Assembly: GCA_963682025.1 (NCBI GenBank)
Contig: OY821521.1
Location: 96,456,051-96,520,050, forward strand
From: Cordilura impudica
Taxonomy: Eukaryota; Arthropoda; Insecta; Diptera; Scathophagidae
Direction of reading: 5' to 3'
Length of the DNA stretch: 64,000 nt
This document shows positions 21,341 to 32,910 of the stretch, in pieces. Position numbers and translations under genes: made by a program. Each line of letters begins with the position of its first letter. Positions within the stretch are counted from its first letter, which is position 1. Below the pieces are notes generated by a model, which saw only the letters and a list, made by a program, of their open reading frames with translations, was not told where the DNA came from and made no database searches.

Positions 21341-21621
21341 CCCTATACCATGGTTTTGAGGCCCTATATATAGAAAATTATCATAAACCAAATTTGAGTG
21401 GCATTGTTAATAATTTTTTGGCTGCAGATATTAAAAAGGTCGACAAATGGACTGACCCTGACCATATTTGGTAAAGTCACTTATATTTGAAAAAATATAT
21501 ACAAACCAAATTTGAGAAAAATCTGTGCAACATTTTTTGTTTTTTTTTATAGATTTAAGTGAAGATCGAGATGCAGTTCTATAAGGGACCTGTGACTAAG
21601 AATTATCCTATAGGGATTATT
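21341..21621 (-). repeat. Family R repeat, continuation after the hAT insertion
   Basis: It resumes with 'catggttttgaggccctata' and continues through 'tttggctgcagatatt', 'ctgaccatatttggtaaagt' and 'aagtgaagatcgagatgcag' in inverted orientation. It ends where a second, direct copy begins (about 21622). Confidence 0.75.
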
Positions 21622-22419
21622 TTTATACCCTATACCACTATGTGGATTGGGTATAATGACTATGTGCTGCTGTTTGTAACAACCAAAAATATTTGAGCTA
21701 CACCCATCTTTAATTATACCGATCGAATCAGAATCACTATCTGATTCGAGTTAACGATGTCCGTCCGTCCGTCCGTCCGTTCGTCCGTCTGTGTGTTCAT
21801 GTAAAGCTTGTAATCAAACTGCAGGTCGCAAATATGAATATATTTTGATGAAATTTGGTACTTAATCTTTTATCGGCCATGGGATGAACGCTATTGGTGA
21901 GAATCGGTCCATGTTCAGACCTAGCCCCCATACAAATGACCCCTGTGAAATCAACATATATTGCCATAAGATCCAAATTATCATACAAATCTTAGTCAAA
22001 TTGGGTTTGTATGTATTACGTCCATTAATCAGTAGTCCAAAAATGATCCATATTGGACAACTCTTAGTTATAGGCCCCATATGGAGCTGCTTCCCGATCT
22101 TCACTTAAATCTATCAAAAAAAAAAATATTGCACTGATTCTTCTCAAATTTTGTTTGTATATATTTTTGCAAAATACAAGAGACTTTCCCAAACATTATC
22201 AGGATCGGTCCATTTTTGGGGCTAGTCCCCATATAGAGATAGCATCCGATATGAACTTTTTCATATCTGCAGCCGAAAAAATTAATAAAAATCCCAATCA
22301 AATTTTGTTTATGCTTATTTTCTATATCCAATTAGTTGGGCTGAGAGATAGGGTCTCTAAACGCATGGTATAGGGTATCGTATAGTCGGTCTAGACCGAC
22401 TATAATTTTCTTACTTGTT
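21622..22419 (+). repeat. Family R repeat, near full-length copy
   Basis: This copy is used as reference. It starts 'tttttataccctataccact' with a hairpin (CCACTATGTGG within ATACCC...GGGTAT) and contains a (GTCC)n array at about 21759-21790. It continues through three blocks quoting 'atcggtccatg', 'ttcccgatcttcacttaaat' and 'ccgatatgaactttttcata', and closes with the perfect 18-base palindrome AGTCGGTCTAGACCGACT (22384-22401) and 'ataattttcttacttgtt'. No protein is encoded. The structure resembles mini-me-type elements, known for (GTCY)n proto-microsatellites. Confidence 0.8.
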
Positions 22420-22818
22420 GTACTACTGATTAAGGGAAAAATAGACTGATTAATGGATATAATATTTTGACTGCATTTTCCTAGGGATTAGCTTTAATTC
22501 TTCGTACTAACTTCCTCATCTCCACGCCGGAAAAAAATTGCGATGTGCTAGAGCGTGGAAGGTCTTTAATATATTCCAAGTTTTTGAACTTATATAATAC
22601 TTTTTTTTATTAACATTATAATCTACCAATAATACTGTAATTTTTCCTCAAAGACTTGCCTTTAAATGCTAATTAGGCATTTCAATTGAAGTTTGCTTGC
22701 CCATGTTGAATACTATTTCAAGACTAAAATTAATTTGACTTGTAATTGATCAGTAAAAATAATAAATAATAATAATTACACATCAGTGTCATAAAAGCAA
22801 GAAGAAACAAAACTATAA
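22420..22818. other. A+T-rich spacer, nothing recognised
   Basis: No repeat or coding signal was found. Confidence 0.5.
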
Positions 22819-23402
22819 TTGAGGAGCATCTTTTCAAAACATGATTATTCCACTTTTGTCAAAAGTGATTTATTTTTTTTTTTTTGTTTGGTAGCATTGA
22901 ATTGAAAACTCGGCGAAAATAAAATTTTGCGAAATCTCTATAATTACACCAGAAAAAAAAATAAATGCATGATTTCATCAAAAGTAGATTATTTTCTTCA
23001 AAATGGCATTACCCATTTCAAATAAACATTTTTGGGACAAAATATGATTAATCCAGAAGTTAATTAACTGTTTTAGTCTAAATTGCAACAAAACATGTTT
23101 TATCCCTACATTTTATTTATTTCGTTTTAGTTTTATTTATTTAAAGATGAACCTAAGGTAATTTTAATTGAACATAAGATATCTGATGCCTAATTAGTTT
23201 CAGCAAAACAAGATTAATCCACAGTGGTTTGGATCAAAACATAATTATTACAATCAGCCGCGTGGAAACAAGATTGAAGTCTGTAATAATGCAAGAAAAT
23301 TTCGGGTTAAATACATAGGGGCATACCTAAAAAAACTATTTTCTTAATTTGTGCGAAAACACAAAAAGTGGAATAGTCATGTTTTGAATAGATGCTCCTC
23401 AA
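22819..23402. mobile_element. MITE with ~40-bp inverted termini and internal motif copies
   Basis: Left terminus TTGAGGAGCATCTTTTCAAA continuing 'acatgattattccactttt'; right terminus, reverse complemented, TTGAGGAGCATCTATTCAAA continuing 'acatgactattccactttt'. A motif like 'caaaacatgattattccac' is repeated inside at about 23039, 23091, 23202 and 23233. Flanking bases are ATAA and TTAA, so a TTAA or TA duplication is possible but not certain. There is no open frame, so this is a non-autonomous element of unknown superfamily. Confidence 0.75.
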
Positions 23403-24455
23403 TTAACGGTTAATTTACTATTATAGCAATAGAAATTTGAAATATTATGAGAGTGTAAATTTTTTTTATGTGTAAAATAAGGCACTTTTTTAATCAAATA
23501 TTAATTTGAAAATGAGGAAGAAATAAATGAATATTTTTTTTTTTATTTAAATAAACTTCTTTATAAAAATATAAAAAAAATAAAGACAGTTTAATTGTAA
23601 TACCCCCTTTTAGGATCTATGAACTTATAAATGTTTAACAGTTCATTGTACTCTTTGCTTTGACACGGATTGAAAAGCATTTATATTCTATAACAATACA
23701 TGAAATAAACAAAAACATATTTTTTTCTAGGACTTTATGCAAACACTTTTTGTTTTGCATAATTTTTTCAAGGTATCCGCGCAACGCCGGATACATAAAG
23801 ATAGTTTCAATATAACTCTGTTATGAAAAATTAATTCTCATATCAACACAATTTCAAATTGAATTTGGGAATATTAGATTGCCACGAGTTGAATTGAATC
23901 AAAAAATAATAATGATATACCCCCTGCAATTAAACATAGACATATATTTTATGATTATTCTCAAAATATTTCGGATAGAGTGCTATTCACCAGAGAGTGT
24001 AGCCGTTTTGAAAAAGTCACCAAAATAATTTTTTTTTTTATCCCATGACATAAAGCATCGTATAGTTGTTCCAGATCGGCTTTAAGTTTGTTCTTGTTAC
24101 ACATTATTTAATAAATTGAATTGTTCTTTTTTTTGTAACATTCTGTACAAAATAACGTAAATTTTATACAAATGAGAGAATTCTAGTTAACTTGTTTTTT
24201 GTAAAAAGTTACTTAAAATCATAAATAAAAGTTAAGAACTAAAAAAAATAATATGAAATATGTATGAAGAATTGTAACAAATTTAAAATTTATTGTTAAG
24301 CCAATATTATGTGATCAATCAACATTATTATTCATACAGAAATTATTGAATAAACCTTGAAATTAGTACGCAAAGAAATATTAAACACAACTTGATTGAC
24401 ATATTTGCAAGGATGCGTTCAATGCAGACATATGATATTAAAATTATTTAAAATA
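23403..24455. other. A+T-rich region, nothing recognised
   Basis: Poly-T and poly-A tracts and no conserved motif. A weak family R 3' block ('cataaagcatcgtatagttg' with 'ttccagatcggc') is visible near 24050-24085. Confidence 0.4.
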
Positions 24456-25075
24456 CTATTAGTCTAGGCCGACTATACGAATTCCTATATAAGGAATGAC
24501 TTTCAAGGATGAGTCCAAAAACGGTCATTGAAAAAATAAGCTTAAATAAAATTTTAATCAGATGTCATGAATTTGCTACCTGGAGATAAACAATTGTTCA
24601 TATCAGGAAACGATTACAATATGGTCTACAATTTGCAATATAAAGTTGAAACCCGAATTAAACAATGGATAGGAAAATTTTGTGTAACATGCATAATTTT
24701 TGTATGTCTTGCAAGATAAATGTACGTGAATATCGCAAACAACGTAATTAAAAATATGGATTATATTAGATCTAACAATACTACCCAGCTTATCCTATTC
24801 CACTATATAGTGAAGGTATATTGAACTAGTGCTGATCAAATCAGTATCACATTCTGTGTCGATTTAGAGATGTCAGTCCATCTGTATGCTCGTCCATCTG
24901 AGTATCCAAGTAAAGCTTGTAATCAAATTGCAGGTAGCATCTATGCATGGACTTTGACGAGATTTAGTTTTTATTGACCACTATAGAAATTGGTGAAAAT
25001 CGGTGCATATTCAGGCCTTGCCCCACGCCAGACCGACTAAATTGGCTGTAAAATCCGTATTATCATACATATATT
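24456..25075 (+). repeat. Family R repeat fragments, left of a non-LTR insertion
   Basis: 24459-24482 is an inverted end fragment (tctaggccgactatacg). From about 24785 a direct copy runs through the hairpin start, a degraded (GTCY) tract and 'taaagcttgtaatcaaattg' to 'ccgtattatcatacatat', where a non-LTR element interrupts it. The copy resumes at about 26790. Confidence 0.6.
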
Positions 25076-26790
25076 AGATTAGATTAGATTAAGAAGGCTC
25101 TACGCACTGCGAACAATTTGACCTTTTGTGCAGCCCATGATTGTCCTAAAGATTAAGGCTCATTATAAAGCCAATTATCCTATTTGCCGTGAAATACCAA
25201 ATGTCCCGGGGGACACAGTGTATTCGCCAAGGGCTACGGTTCTTTTGCCACTAAGTTTTAGACATTCACAGAGAATGTGTTCTGCTATTTACACCCCTTG
25301 TTCTCAGAACCGACATGTGTCTGTAACAGACGGACTTTTTATTAGAAGTTTGCAGTGTCCAGGAAAGAATCTCGTCAAAGTCCTTAAGTTTTTCTCATCA
25401 GGGGACAGTAATCTTTCCGATTGAACATTGGATGGAGTTATAAATCTCTTAGCTTGCCGTTGGCCGGGACTTTTGTCCCGGTGTTCGTCAATTTGTGATT
25501 CCCTCCATTTCTTAATTCTTTTCCTAATGTATGCTACTGAAACACCACAGAATGCTACCGGACCGATGAAAGAACGATGGGCCCTCGATTCGCTAGTCAA
25601 TCTGCCCTTTCGTTTCCCTCGTGTCCTTCGTGTTCCGGAATCCAGTATAAAGTCAGTTTGTTGCATCTACAATCCAAAACGAGTCTAGACGTCACGTTGC
25701 AGGACATAAGTGCTTTTATGGCCGACTAAGTGTCGGACTGTGTGTAAATGAGTGCCCTTTTTATCTTTCTTCCAAGACTCATACATAAAAGCAAAGACCT
25801 CCTCTGGGTACGGTGAATGGTTTTGAGCCATCTGTGAACCACACATGAGAACCCTGCCCTGGTTCCCAATATCTTTCTTCGTAGCATTTTGTCCGTGACT
25901 CTCACTACCGGGCCGTTGATGAAGAGTCTTGCGACTCTCAGGTGACTCTTTAGGTCACCGTCCTTTATGCGACCAAAATCCCGAAGTCATACGGCACTCA
26001 TACACGCATCTTTGATGACCGAAATATGCGGTGGTGTAATGTTAATTATAACGCCGATAACATCGGTTGGGCACGTTCTGTTCGCCCCGGTGATACCAAT
26101 ACAGCCAAAGCGTTACACCTTGTTCAAGATTGCCTTAGAATTCGCTTTCTTAGCCTTTGGTCACTATTCAAAAGCAGAATGGCTAACCATTGGTTTCACT
26201 ATAGTTTTAAACTACTACTAGATTATATGTGATATGTGGTTTTATGCAGGTTAACCCCAAGAAACTTGACTTCGTCCGATAGCCCTATTGCTAAGCCGTT
26301 CAGAATAGGTTTTACAAGGTCGAATTATTTTCGTTGAGTGAATGGTCTTAGATGGGATCATAGTTAATCCTTTATTCTGACACCATTTGGGGGGTGTAAC
26401 TCAGAGCCTACTGCATACGTTCCGATACTGTGCTCTTGTCGAAGCCGGTGACAGATAAAACAATATCACTTGGGTAGGCGAAGAACCTGAATCCTAAATT
26501 GTTAAGTTCCTCCAGTAGCTCATTCATGACCAATGTCCAAAGGAGTGGCAATAAAAAGCCTCCCTGTGGATAGCCCTTAGTGGCACTTATGGTCCTAGAC
26601 GTACTGCCTATGTTCAGTGTGATAATCCCGGAGTTGAGCATCTCCAGATGGGCCTCTTCAATTGCCCTATATGACGTATTTTCGAAGGCGCCCTGTATAA
26701 CAACGAAGACACAAAAATATATCGGTTGGGCAACAAGTGCCTATTCCGTCATTGCGATAATATTATGGACAGCTGATTCAATATCATATA
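25070..26790 (-). mobile_element. Second RNase H-type non-LTR retrotransposon, 5'-truncated, (TCTAA)n tail
   Basis: Minus-strand element. The 3' end is at about 25076, closing with (TCTAA)3 (ATTAG repeats on the + strand at 25076-25098) instead of poly(A). The 5' truncation is near 26700-26787. Likely target duplication: 'tatcatacatat' on the left against 'tatcatatatat' on the right, imperfect and A+T-rich. Family R sequence lies on both sides. Coding content is a reverse transcriptase fragment and a C-terminal Cys/His region, both decayed. Confidence 0.7.
25304..26690 (-). pseudogene. Reverse transcriptase/RNase H region of the second non-LTR element
   Basis: The segment 26408-26641 holds reverse transcriptase motif B (ATKGYPQGGFLLPLLWTLVM) and a mutated motif C: the catalytic YADD box reads YPSD. 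Frames further downstream are shattered, with a hint of the RNase H start (CGSQMAQN near 25830). A later frame (25304-25666) gives the C-terminal region, 'RSFIGPVAFCGVSVAYIRKR', 'RTLTRFFPGHCKLLIK' and 'TDTCRF', typical of elements that carry RNase H. The active site substitution plus many stops make it dead. It is older than the copy at 1099-2805. Confidence 0.7.
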
Positions 26791-26950
26791 TATATATATA
26801 TATATACTTATGATAATCGAATATATATATATCGACAAAATTGTGTATATTTCTGTTATACCTCCCAACCAATAGCGCAATATTTAGTCATAGTCCCAAT
26901 CTAAACTGATTCCCAATCTTTAGTTTAATATATAAAAAAATACATTGCAT
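26790..26950 (+). repeat. Family R repeat, right of the second non-LTR insertion, with (TA)n
   Basis: A (TA)n tract at 26788-26835 is followed by 'tatttagtcatagtcccaat' and 'attcccaatctt', matching the middle of family R after the point where the left part ended. Divergence is high. Confidence 0.5.
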
Positions 26951-26954
26951 AAAT

Positions 26955-27850
26955 TTATATCCTATGCGGTTGGGGTAAAATGACCTTGTACTGATGTTTG
27001 TAACTTCCAACAATATTTGACCTAGACCCATCCTTTATCATACCGATTGACTTATAATCATTTTCTGAGTCGGTTTAGTGATATCCGTGCGTCCGTCCGT
27101 CTAATGACCTTGTGCTGATGTTTGTAACTACCAACAATATTTGACCTAGACCCATCCTGTATTATACCGATTGACTTATAATCGTTCTCTGAGTCGATTT
27201 AGCGATATCCGTCTGTCCTTCTGTGTCTCCATGTAAATTTTTAATCAAACTATAGGTCGCAAATATGAATATATTTTTATGAAATTTAGCATATATACTT
27301 CTATTGGCCAAAGGATAAACGCTATTGAAATTGGTTAAAATCGGTCCATGTTCAGAGCTAGTCCCCATACAAATGACGCCTATGAAATCGACTTAAATTG
27401 CCATAATATTCAAATTATCATATCGATCTCTACTAAATTGGGTTTGTGTATGTTTATTACACCCATTTAGCAGTAGTCCAAAAATAAACTCTATAGGACA
27501 ATTCTTAGTCATAGCCCCCATATGAAGCTTGCTCCGACTTAAATCTATCAAAATTCAAAAATAATACGCTGATTTTTCTCAAACTTGGTTTGTAGATGTT
27601 TTTGTAAAAAATAAGCAACCAGACCAAGTATGGTCAGGATCGGTACATTTTGGACCTAGTCCCCATATAAATATAGCAATCGATATGAAGTTTTTCATAT
27701 CCGAAGGCAAAAAAAAATAATAATAACAATGCCACTCAAATTTGGTTTATGCTTATTTTCTATATCTATTTAGATGGATCTAAAGTCTCAAAACGCATTG
27801 GTATAGAGTTTCGTATAGTCGGCCAAGACCGACTATAAATTTCTTACTTG
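26955..27850 (+). repeat. Family R repeat with an internal 124-bp duplication
   Basis: This copy is full-length in outline, ending with 'gtcggccaagaccgactata'. The opening segment, from the hairpin to the (GTCC) tract, is present twice in tandem (about 26980-27103 and 27104-27227), so the breakpoint lies in the microsatellite. Confidence 0.75.
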
Positions 27851-27995
27851 TAATTTGCTTAGATTTGATTTATACGGGAATATGTTTTTGAGAAAATTAG
27901 GTGCCTTTACTAAATATGGTCAGATCGGTCCATTTTTTTGACCCCGTAACCACATATAATTTAAACACAATAGAACTAGACTGAGTATAATTTTC
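27851..27995 (+). repeat. Family R repeat, short 3' fragment
   Basis: It contains 'actaaatatggtcagatcgg', 'tccatttttttgacc' and the end block 'agactgagtataattttctt'. Most of the unit is missing. Confidence 0.55.
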
Positions 27996-28799
27996 TTACT
28001 TGTTGTTTATATATTTTGGCCAGCTAAACGCTGAAATTGCACAAATATATTTTATGGACAAAATTTCATATATTTTACAATGTGTGTGAAAATTTCCTTA
28101 TCACATCGGTTATCCGAGTAAAAAGACATAAGTGGAAGAAAATCTTAAAAAGGCTATTATGTTCAATACCTTCCTGAGAAAAAAGATGTCCTAGGAAACT
28201 TTGACAGCCATTGCTTATCCAAATGTGATAGCTGCAATTTAGTTTTCTTACATGTCGGAATTGACTAAAATAAAATAATTATAACAATAAAGTGTTTCCT
28301 TTATTAAACCTTCAAATTTTACTTCATTTACCTTTATATTGACAGTTCTAGGTTAAACCTTTCTAGGATAAATACTATACTATACTATATTGTAGTTACA
28401 AACAACAGCGCATAAAACCCAAACCACAGATTGGTGTAGGGTATAATAACATACGTATGCCATTAAAAATATATTATGGTGAGAACAAATATTATTACTA
28501 GACTTACATACAGTCGTATTAGGGGCTTAACTTAAATTTTAAAGAATAAACCAGCACTGCCATTCTAAGTTGCGAATCCATTCATATTAATAATTATTTG
28601 TCTCCTTTTCCAATATAAAACAAATTCAAGAATTTTTACAAATGCTGTAATTAATTCACATTAAAATTTTTGACAATTTTTTTTCATTTAGACTACGGAT
28701 TTACAAAGCATTTTTTCTTAAGCCCGATAGAAATTGAAATTGTAAAAAAATAATACCAAAAATTAAACTTTAATAAAAAATTCTTTTATTCAAAAGACC
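27996..28799. other. A+T-rich region with a minor family R fragment
   Basis: A short inverted fragment (tagttacaaacaacagcgca, 'gtgtagggtataata') is visible at about 28393-28447. Nothing else was recognised. Confidence 0.45.
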
Positions 28800-29432
28800 G
28801 ATGCCATGTCATTAACATTGGAAAATGATTTCGGCCATATGGTAACCGCGTCCGGTCCTAACGAAGTGCATTCCGGACTTCAAATTTGGGATTCCTTTCG
28901 AGCAATGCTGGCCGTCTGTCACGAATTGCACGACATAATTGGGAGGTATCAAATCAAGGTTGCGGTCACCGTATGGCATGTAGCGCCATCCTTATGAAAC
29001 CACATCCCACCCTGATCAATGTCATCTATATATTCATGCAAAAAACCATTGATTGTGGCGCGCTAACGTTCTCCATTGACCGTAACGCGAGCTGCGGCTT
29101 CATTTTTGGAGAAATAAAGTACGATGATGCCACCAGCATGTAAATCTCCCAAACGGTTAATTTTTCTGGATGTAATGGAGTCTGTATGGTCTGTTGGGGA
29201 CTGATCTCACTCCATAGGTGGCAATTTTTTCTTATTAACAATCCTGTTAAGCCAAAAATGAGCCTAATCCCTGAAAACAATTTTGCTATAAAACATCGCT
29301 TATAACTTGCGCGAATCGATGACTGATTTTCAAAGTAAATTTAGATAAGTTGGTAGCGTTGTTCAAGCGTGAATCTATTCACGCGGATTTGCCAGAGTAA
29401 ACTGATCATAACTGTTAAAAAAATGAGCAGAG
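28800..29432 (-). pseudogene. mariner-family transposase, deleted relic
   Basis: On the minus strand, from about 29430, a frame opens with the helix-turn-helix start 'FTLANPREIRFTLEQRYQLI'. It then jumps over a deletion to 'LFSGIRLIFGLTGLLIRKNC', 'HLWSEISPQQTIQTPLHPEK' and 'LTVWE'. These match the order in the mariner-like copy at 62224-63257 (FFSDEAHFSLGGYVNKQNCH, 'VTVWCALW'). The first catalytic aspartate block is mutated. After this comes 'MWFHKDGATCHTV', the second catalytic region, with further stops. The C-terminus with the third acidic residue is missing. It is an old relative of the 62119 element. Confidence 0.65.
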
Positions 29433-30774
29433 CTTGACAGTTCTTTTGACAGTTGAACCTTTCGTAAGTTCCATAAAAGCAAAAAAAAAACCTTTATTTG
29501 CAGTTCGTGAAATCGAGGATGGCTTTTTAAATAATAAACTTTAGTTTATGCGAATGTATTTATAAATGTTCTTTAAAAATAAAATATTCTTTATTCATAA
29601 AAAGAACGGATTGAATCCTTATTTCTATCCTTACGGTATCTCGTTTTCAGTATATGTGGTCACTAGTAATAACAGTAAGGTAGAAAGTATTGAAGCGAAG
29701 AATAACTTAATAGATTTCCTCAAATTTAATATTTCCATAAATCCATTAAAGCCAGTTGATTTTAAAATGTACAGCCAAAATTAATACATTAAATTCTTCA
29801 TCGAAAGAATTAATACAAAATTGTAACTCGGATAAAAATTTCATAAATGGTGTTTCGAAATAGTACTACAAAGAAAATAAGATATTTTCTTATTTACTTA
29901 TAACACAGTGCGCCAAAAATCAATTTTCTTCTTGGGCCTGAATATATATATTAAACTAGAGACCATATATGCGCTCTCAGTGTGTCATTTTCTCATCTGT
30001 TGTTCTTTCTAAAGAACTCTAAATTTCATACTATAAAGTTTTGTATCAAAAAAATACTGATTCACGATGAAATAACTAGTTAGCATTTATCACTTTAAAT
30101 ACTAACTTTCGATATCGATGAAAATCCGTACCGACATTATTTCTGTCATTTCAACATTGGCACATCGATACGTATGAAAACAGCTGCTTAAAATATCCAA
30201 CTGACTAAAACTCAAATTATAAATAAATAATTATTTTCTTCAGTTCTTTATTCTCGTTTTGCGCGCCAGTTTCATTTTTGTTTTATTTCTCTGATTGAAA
30301 TACAACACTGATAATTTTTTTAGAAACAATTCCAAAAATTAAAAGAAACAAAATCGTACATATAACACAATATACTGGATATGACTTTTTATTCAACTTT
30401 TTGTAAGTAATACGGTAGAAATCGACCTTAATCAATATCTTAAAGTTTAGTTACAACCCTAATATGCATATATCCGTACTAAGCTAATATTTCTTTACAC
30501 TCATGTTATTGTTATGAAAGTAGTAGCATGTAAAAATTTATACAGTATGATGTTCATATTCACTGATGCAGGTGTATAATTTTATGAAAAAATAAAATGA
30601 ATTGCGACAATTCAAAAAATATATAAAAATATCGAGAAACTTAATCAGCCAGCAAAATGGATACGAATAGGAATGGCGCCAGAAAATAAGAGATGGATTA
30701 TAATTGCATCCTGAGCACCGAAAATAAGAATGAAAAAAAATGTTATTATACGTGTATGCTTGTATTAGCACAAT
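29433..30774. other. Region without recognised features
   Basis: No TE family, RNA or protein motif was identified. Open frames at 29566-29784 (+) and 30538-30771 (-) have no recognisable domain. A 'cacagtgcgcc' heptamer-like sequence at 29905 has no partner. Confidence 0.45.
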
Positions 30775-31385
30775 ATGTCTAGACCGACTATGCGATACCT
30801 TATACCACGCGCTTAGAAAATTGGGTATAGAAAATAATAATAAACAAAATTTGAGTAAAATTTTTATTAACTTTTTGCCTGCAGATCTGAAAAATTTATA
30901 TCAGACTAGGTCTGAAAAATCTGTGCAATATATCTGTTTTTGATAGGTTTTAGTAAAAATCAGGAGGCAGCTTTATATGGGAGCTATGACTATGAATTGT
31001 CCTATAAGGTCTATTTTTGGTCTACTGATTAACAGATGTAATAAACGTACACAAAGGGAATTTGACCGAAAACTTATGGCAATTTAAGTCGGTATCATAG
31101 TGGTCATTTATATGAAGACTAGGTCTGAACATGCACCAATTTTCACCAATTTCAGTATCGTTAGTCCTATATCCGTTAAAAGCTTACAGTTTGATTGCAA
31201 GGATAACATGGACAGACATACGGACGGACGGAAGGACGGGCATCGCTAAATCGACTCAGAAAGTGATTGTGCATCGATCGGTGCAATAAAAGATGGGTCC
31301 AGGTCGAACATAAATATTTTTGGTAGTTACAAACATCAGCACAAACCCATTATACCCTGACCATATAGTGGTATAGGGTATAAAA
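30775..31385 (-). repeat. Family R repeat, diverged inverted copy
   Basis: It reads from the terminal block (tgtctagaccgactatgcga) through 'gcctgcagatctgaaaaatt', 'gtctgaacatgcaccaattt', a GGAC array at about 31213-31240, to 'tggtatagggtata' at the end. Sequence around the first third is shortened. Confidence 0.7.
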
Positions 31386-31710
31386 TATATCCTTCAGCTA
31401 TGTAACGAAAATTTTGGTTATAGAAAATTTTAGGATACAGTATAAGTGCGAATTGGTTTTATAAAATCGAATTTCATACTAAAATATACTCGTATAATAA
31501 TGAAGTACTCGTATATGAAGTACTGACTTGCATAAAAATATTAAATGTCATTAATGGATTAATGTTTGTTGATGTCATAGAACCAAGATGATGATGATGT
31601 GTCAACAGCACATCTGTTAAGAATATTTCAAGAGCATAGATATTTTTCAATTTTATGTTGTATAAATAACATAAAGGAGTCGATAGAAACTTAAGTAAAA
31701 TTCCAGTAAG
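31386..31710. other. Spacer between two family R copies
   Basis: A+T-rich; nothing recognised. Confidence 0.5.
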
Positions 31711-32504
31711 TTTTTTATACCCTATACCACTATGTGGTTTGGGTATAATGACTTTGTGCTGCTGTTTGTAACTACCAAAAATATTTGACCTAGACCCATC
31801 TTAATTTATACCGATCGAATCAGAATCACTATCTGATTCGATTTAACGATGTCCGTCCGTCCGGCCGTCCGTCTGTGTGTCTATGTAAAGTTTGTAATCA
31901 AACTGCAGGTCGCAAATATGAACATATTTCAATGAAATTTGGTACATAAGCTTCTATCGGCCATAGTATGAACACTATTGAAATTGGTGAGAATCGGTCC
32001 ATGTTCAGACCTAGCCCCCATACAAATGACCCCTATGAAATCAACATAAATTGCCATAAGATCCAAATTATCATATCTAACTTCGTCAAATTGGGTTTGT
32101 ATGTATTTATTGCATCCATTAATCAGTAGTCCAAAAATGATCCCTATTGGAGAACCATTAGTCGGAGGTCCCATATAGAGCTGCTTCCCGATCTTCACTT
32201 AAATCTATAAAAAAAGAAAAATATTGCACTGATTCTTCTCAAATTTTCTTTGTATATATTATTGCAAAATACAAGAGACTTTACCATATATGGTCAGAAA
32301 CGGTCCATTTTGGGGCCTAGTCCCCATATAGATATAGTATCCGATATGAACTTTTTCATATCTGCAGCCCAAAAAATTAATAAAAATCCCATTCAAATTT
32401 GGTTTATGCTTATTTTCTATATCCAGTTAGTTTGGCCTGAGAGACAGGGTCTCTAAACGCATGGTATAGGTCGGTCTAGACCGACTATAATTTTCTAACT
32501 TGTT
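31711..32504 (+). repeat. Family R repeat, near full-length copy
   Basis: By eye about 90% identical to 21622-22419 over the whole length, with a (GTCC)n array at about 31850-31872 and the terminal palindrome (GGTCTAGACC core at 32472-32481). Frames seen in several copies at equivalent places are products of shared sequence and not conserved genes. Confidence 0.85.
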
Positions 32505-32582
32505 TTATAATTAATGAAGATATTTTGCTCTTCAATAGATTTTTAAAAGAGGTAATCCCTTTTTATTTAAAATAATTAAGAG

Positions 32583-32910
32583 TGTTAAACTCGGCTATGC
32601 CGAATCTTTGATACCCTCCACCTAGGTTTTCTTGCACTATTTGTAACAAATTTATTTAAAATGTTTGAAAATGTAAACAATTTGATCAATTCAGTAATTT
32701 ATTGCAACAAATACTCGGAATTTTACGTTTAACAATTTTAAAGTCAATAGAAGATAGTAAACAAAATATAATTTTTAAATTTCGGATCTTTTTCCCGAAT
32801 ACTTGACCATGTCTTATATTTTAAAAGCACTAGCTTTAATCAGTTTTATTTTTTCGGTCTTATTACATCAGTTTGTCATTCCATTTGTAACGCATCGATA
32901 AATGGATTTG
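32583..32910 (+). repeat. mini-me/INE-1-like repeat
   Basis: It starts 'actcggctatgccgaatctt' and 'tgataccctccacc', the typical opening of these elements. Near 32868-32895 it shows 'cagtttgtcattccatttgt', which also occurs at the right window edge. The middle is replaced by unrelated A+T-rich sequence. Confidence 0.6.

Larger units (their letters stand above)
15758..21348 (-). mobile_element. hAT transposon (ZBED/Buster-type) with 8-bp duplication, itself containing an insertion
   Basis: The element proper spans 15766-21340. Its termini are CACTGGTCCCCAACCTTTAG on the left and CACGGCTTCCCAACCGGTGG on the right (reverse complement), the well-known hAT 'CAGTGGTCCCCAACC' style. Perfect 8-bp direct repeats CCCTATAC flank it (15758-15765 and 21341-21348). 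It carries a decayed transposase on the minus strand (15985-17475). A separate foldback element (17493-20824) is inserted 17 bases upstream of the transposase start codon. Without that insertion the hAT copy would be about 2.2 kb. Confidence 0.9.

Noticed and set aside
21797..22373. Overlapping open frames of 60-80 codons in family R copies (also 27162-27368, 31929-32198, 33927-34465)
   Set aside because: They occur in all frames and both strands at equivalent places because the DNA is shared. Frames are not preserved between copies and there are no protein motifs.
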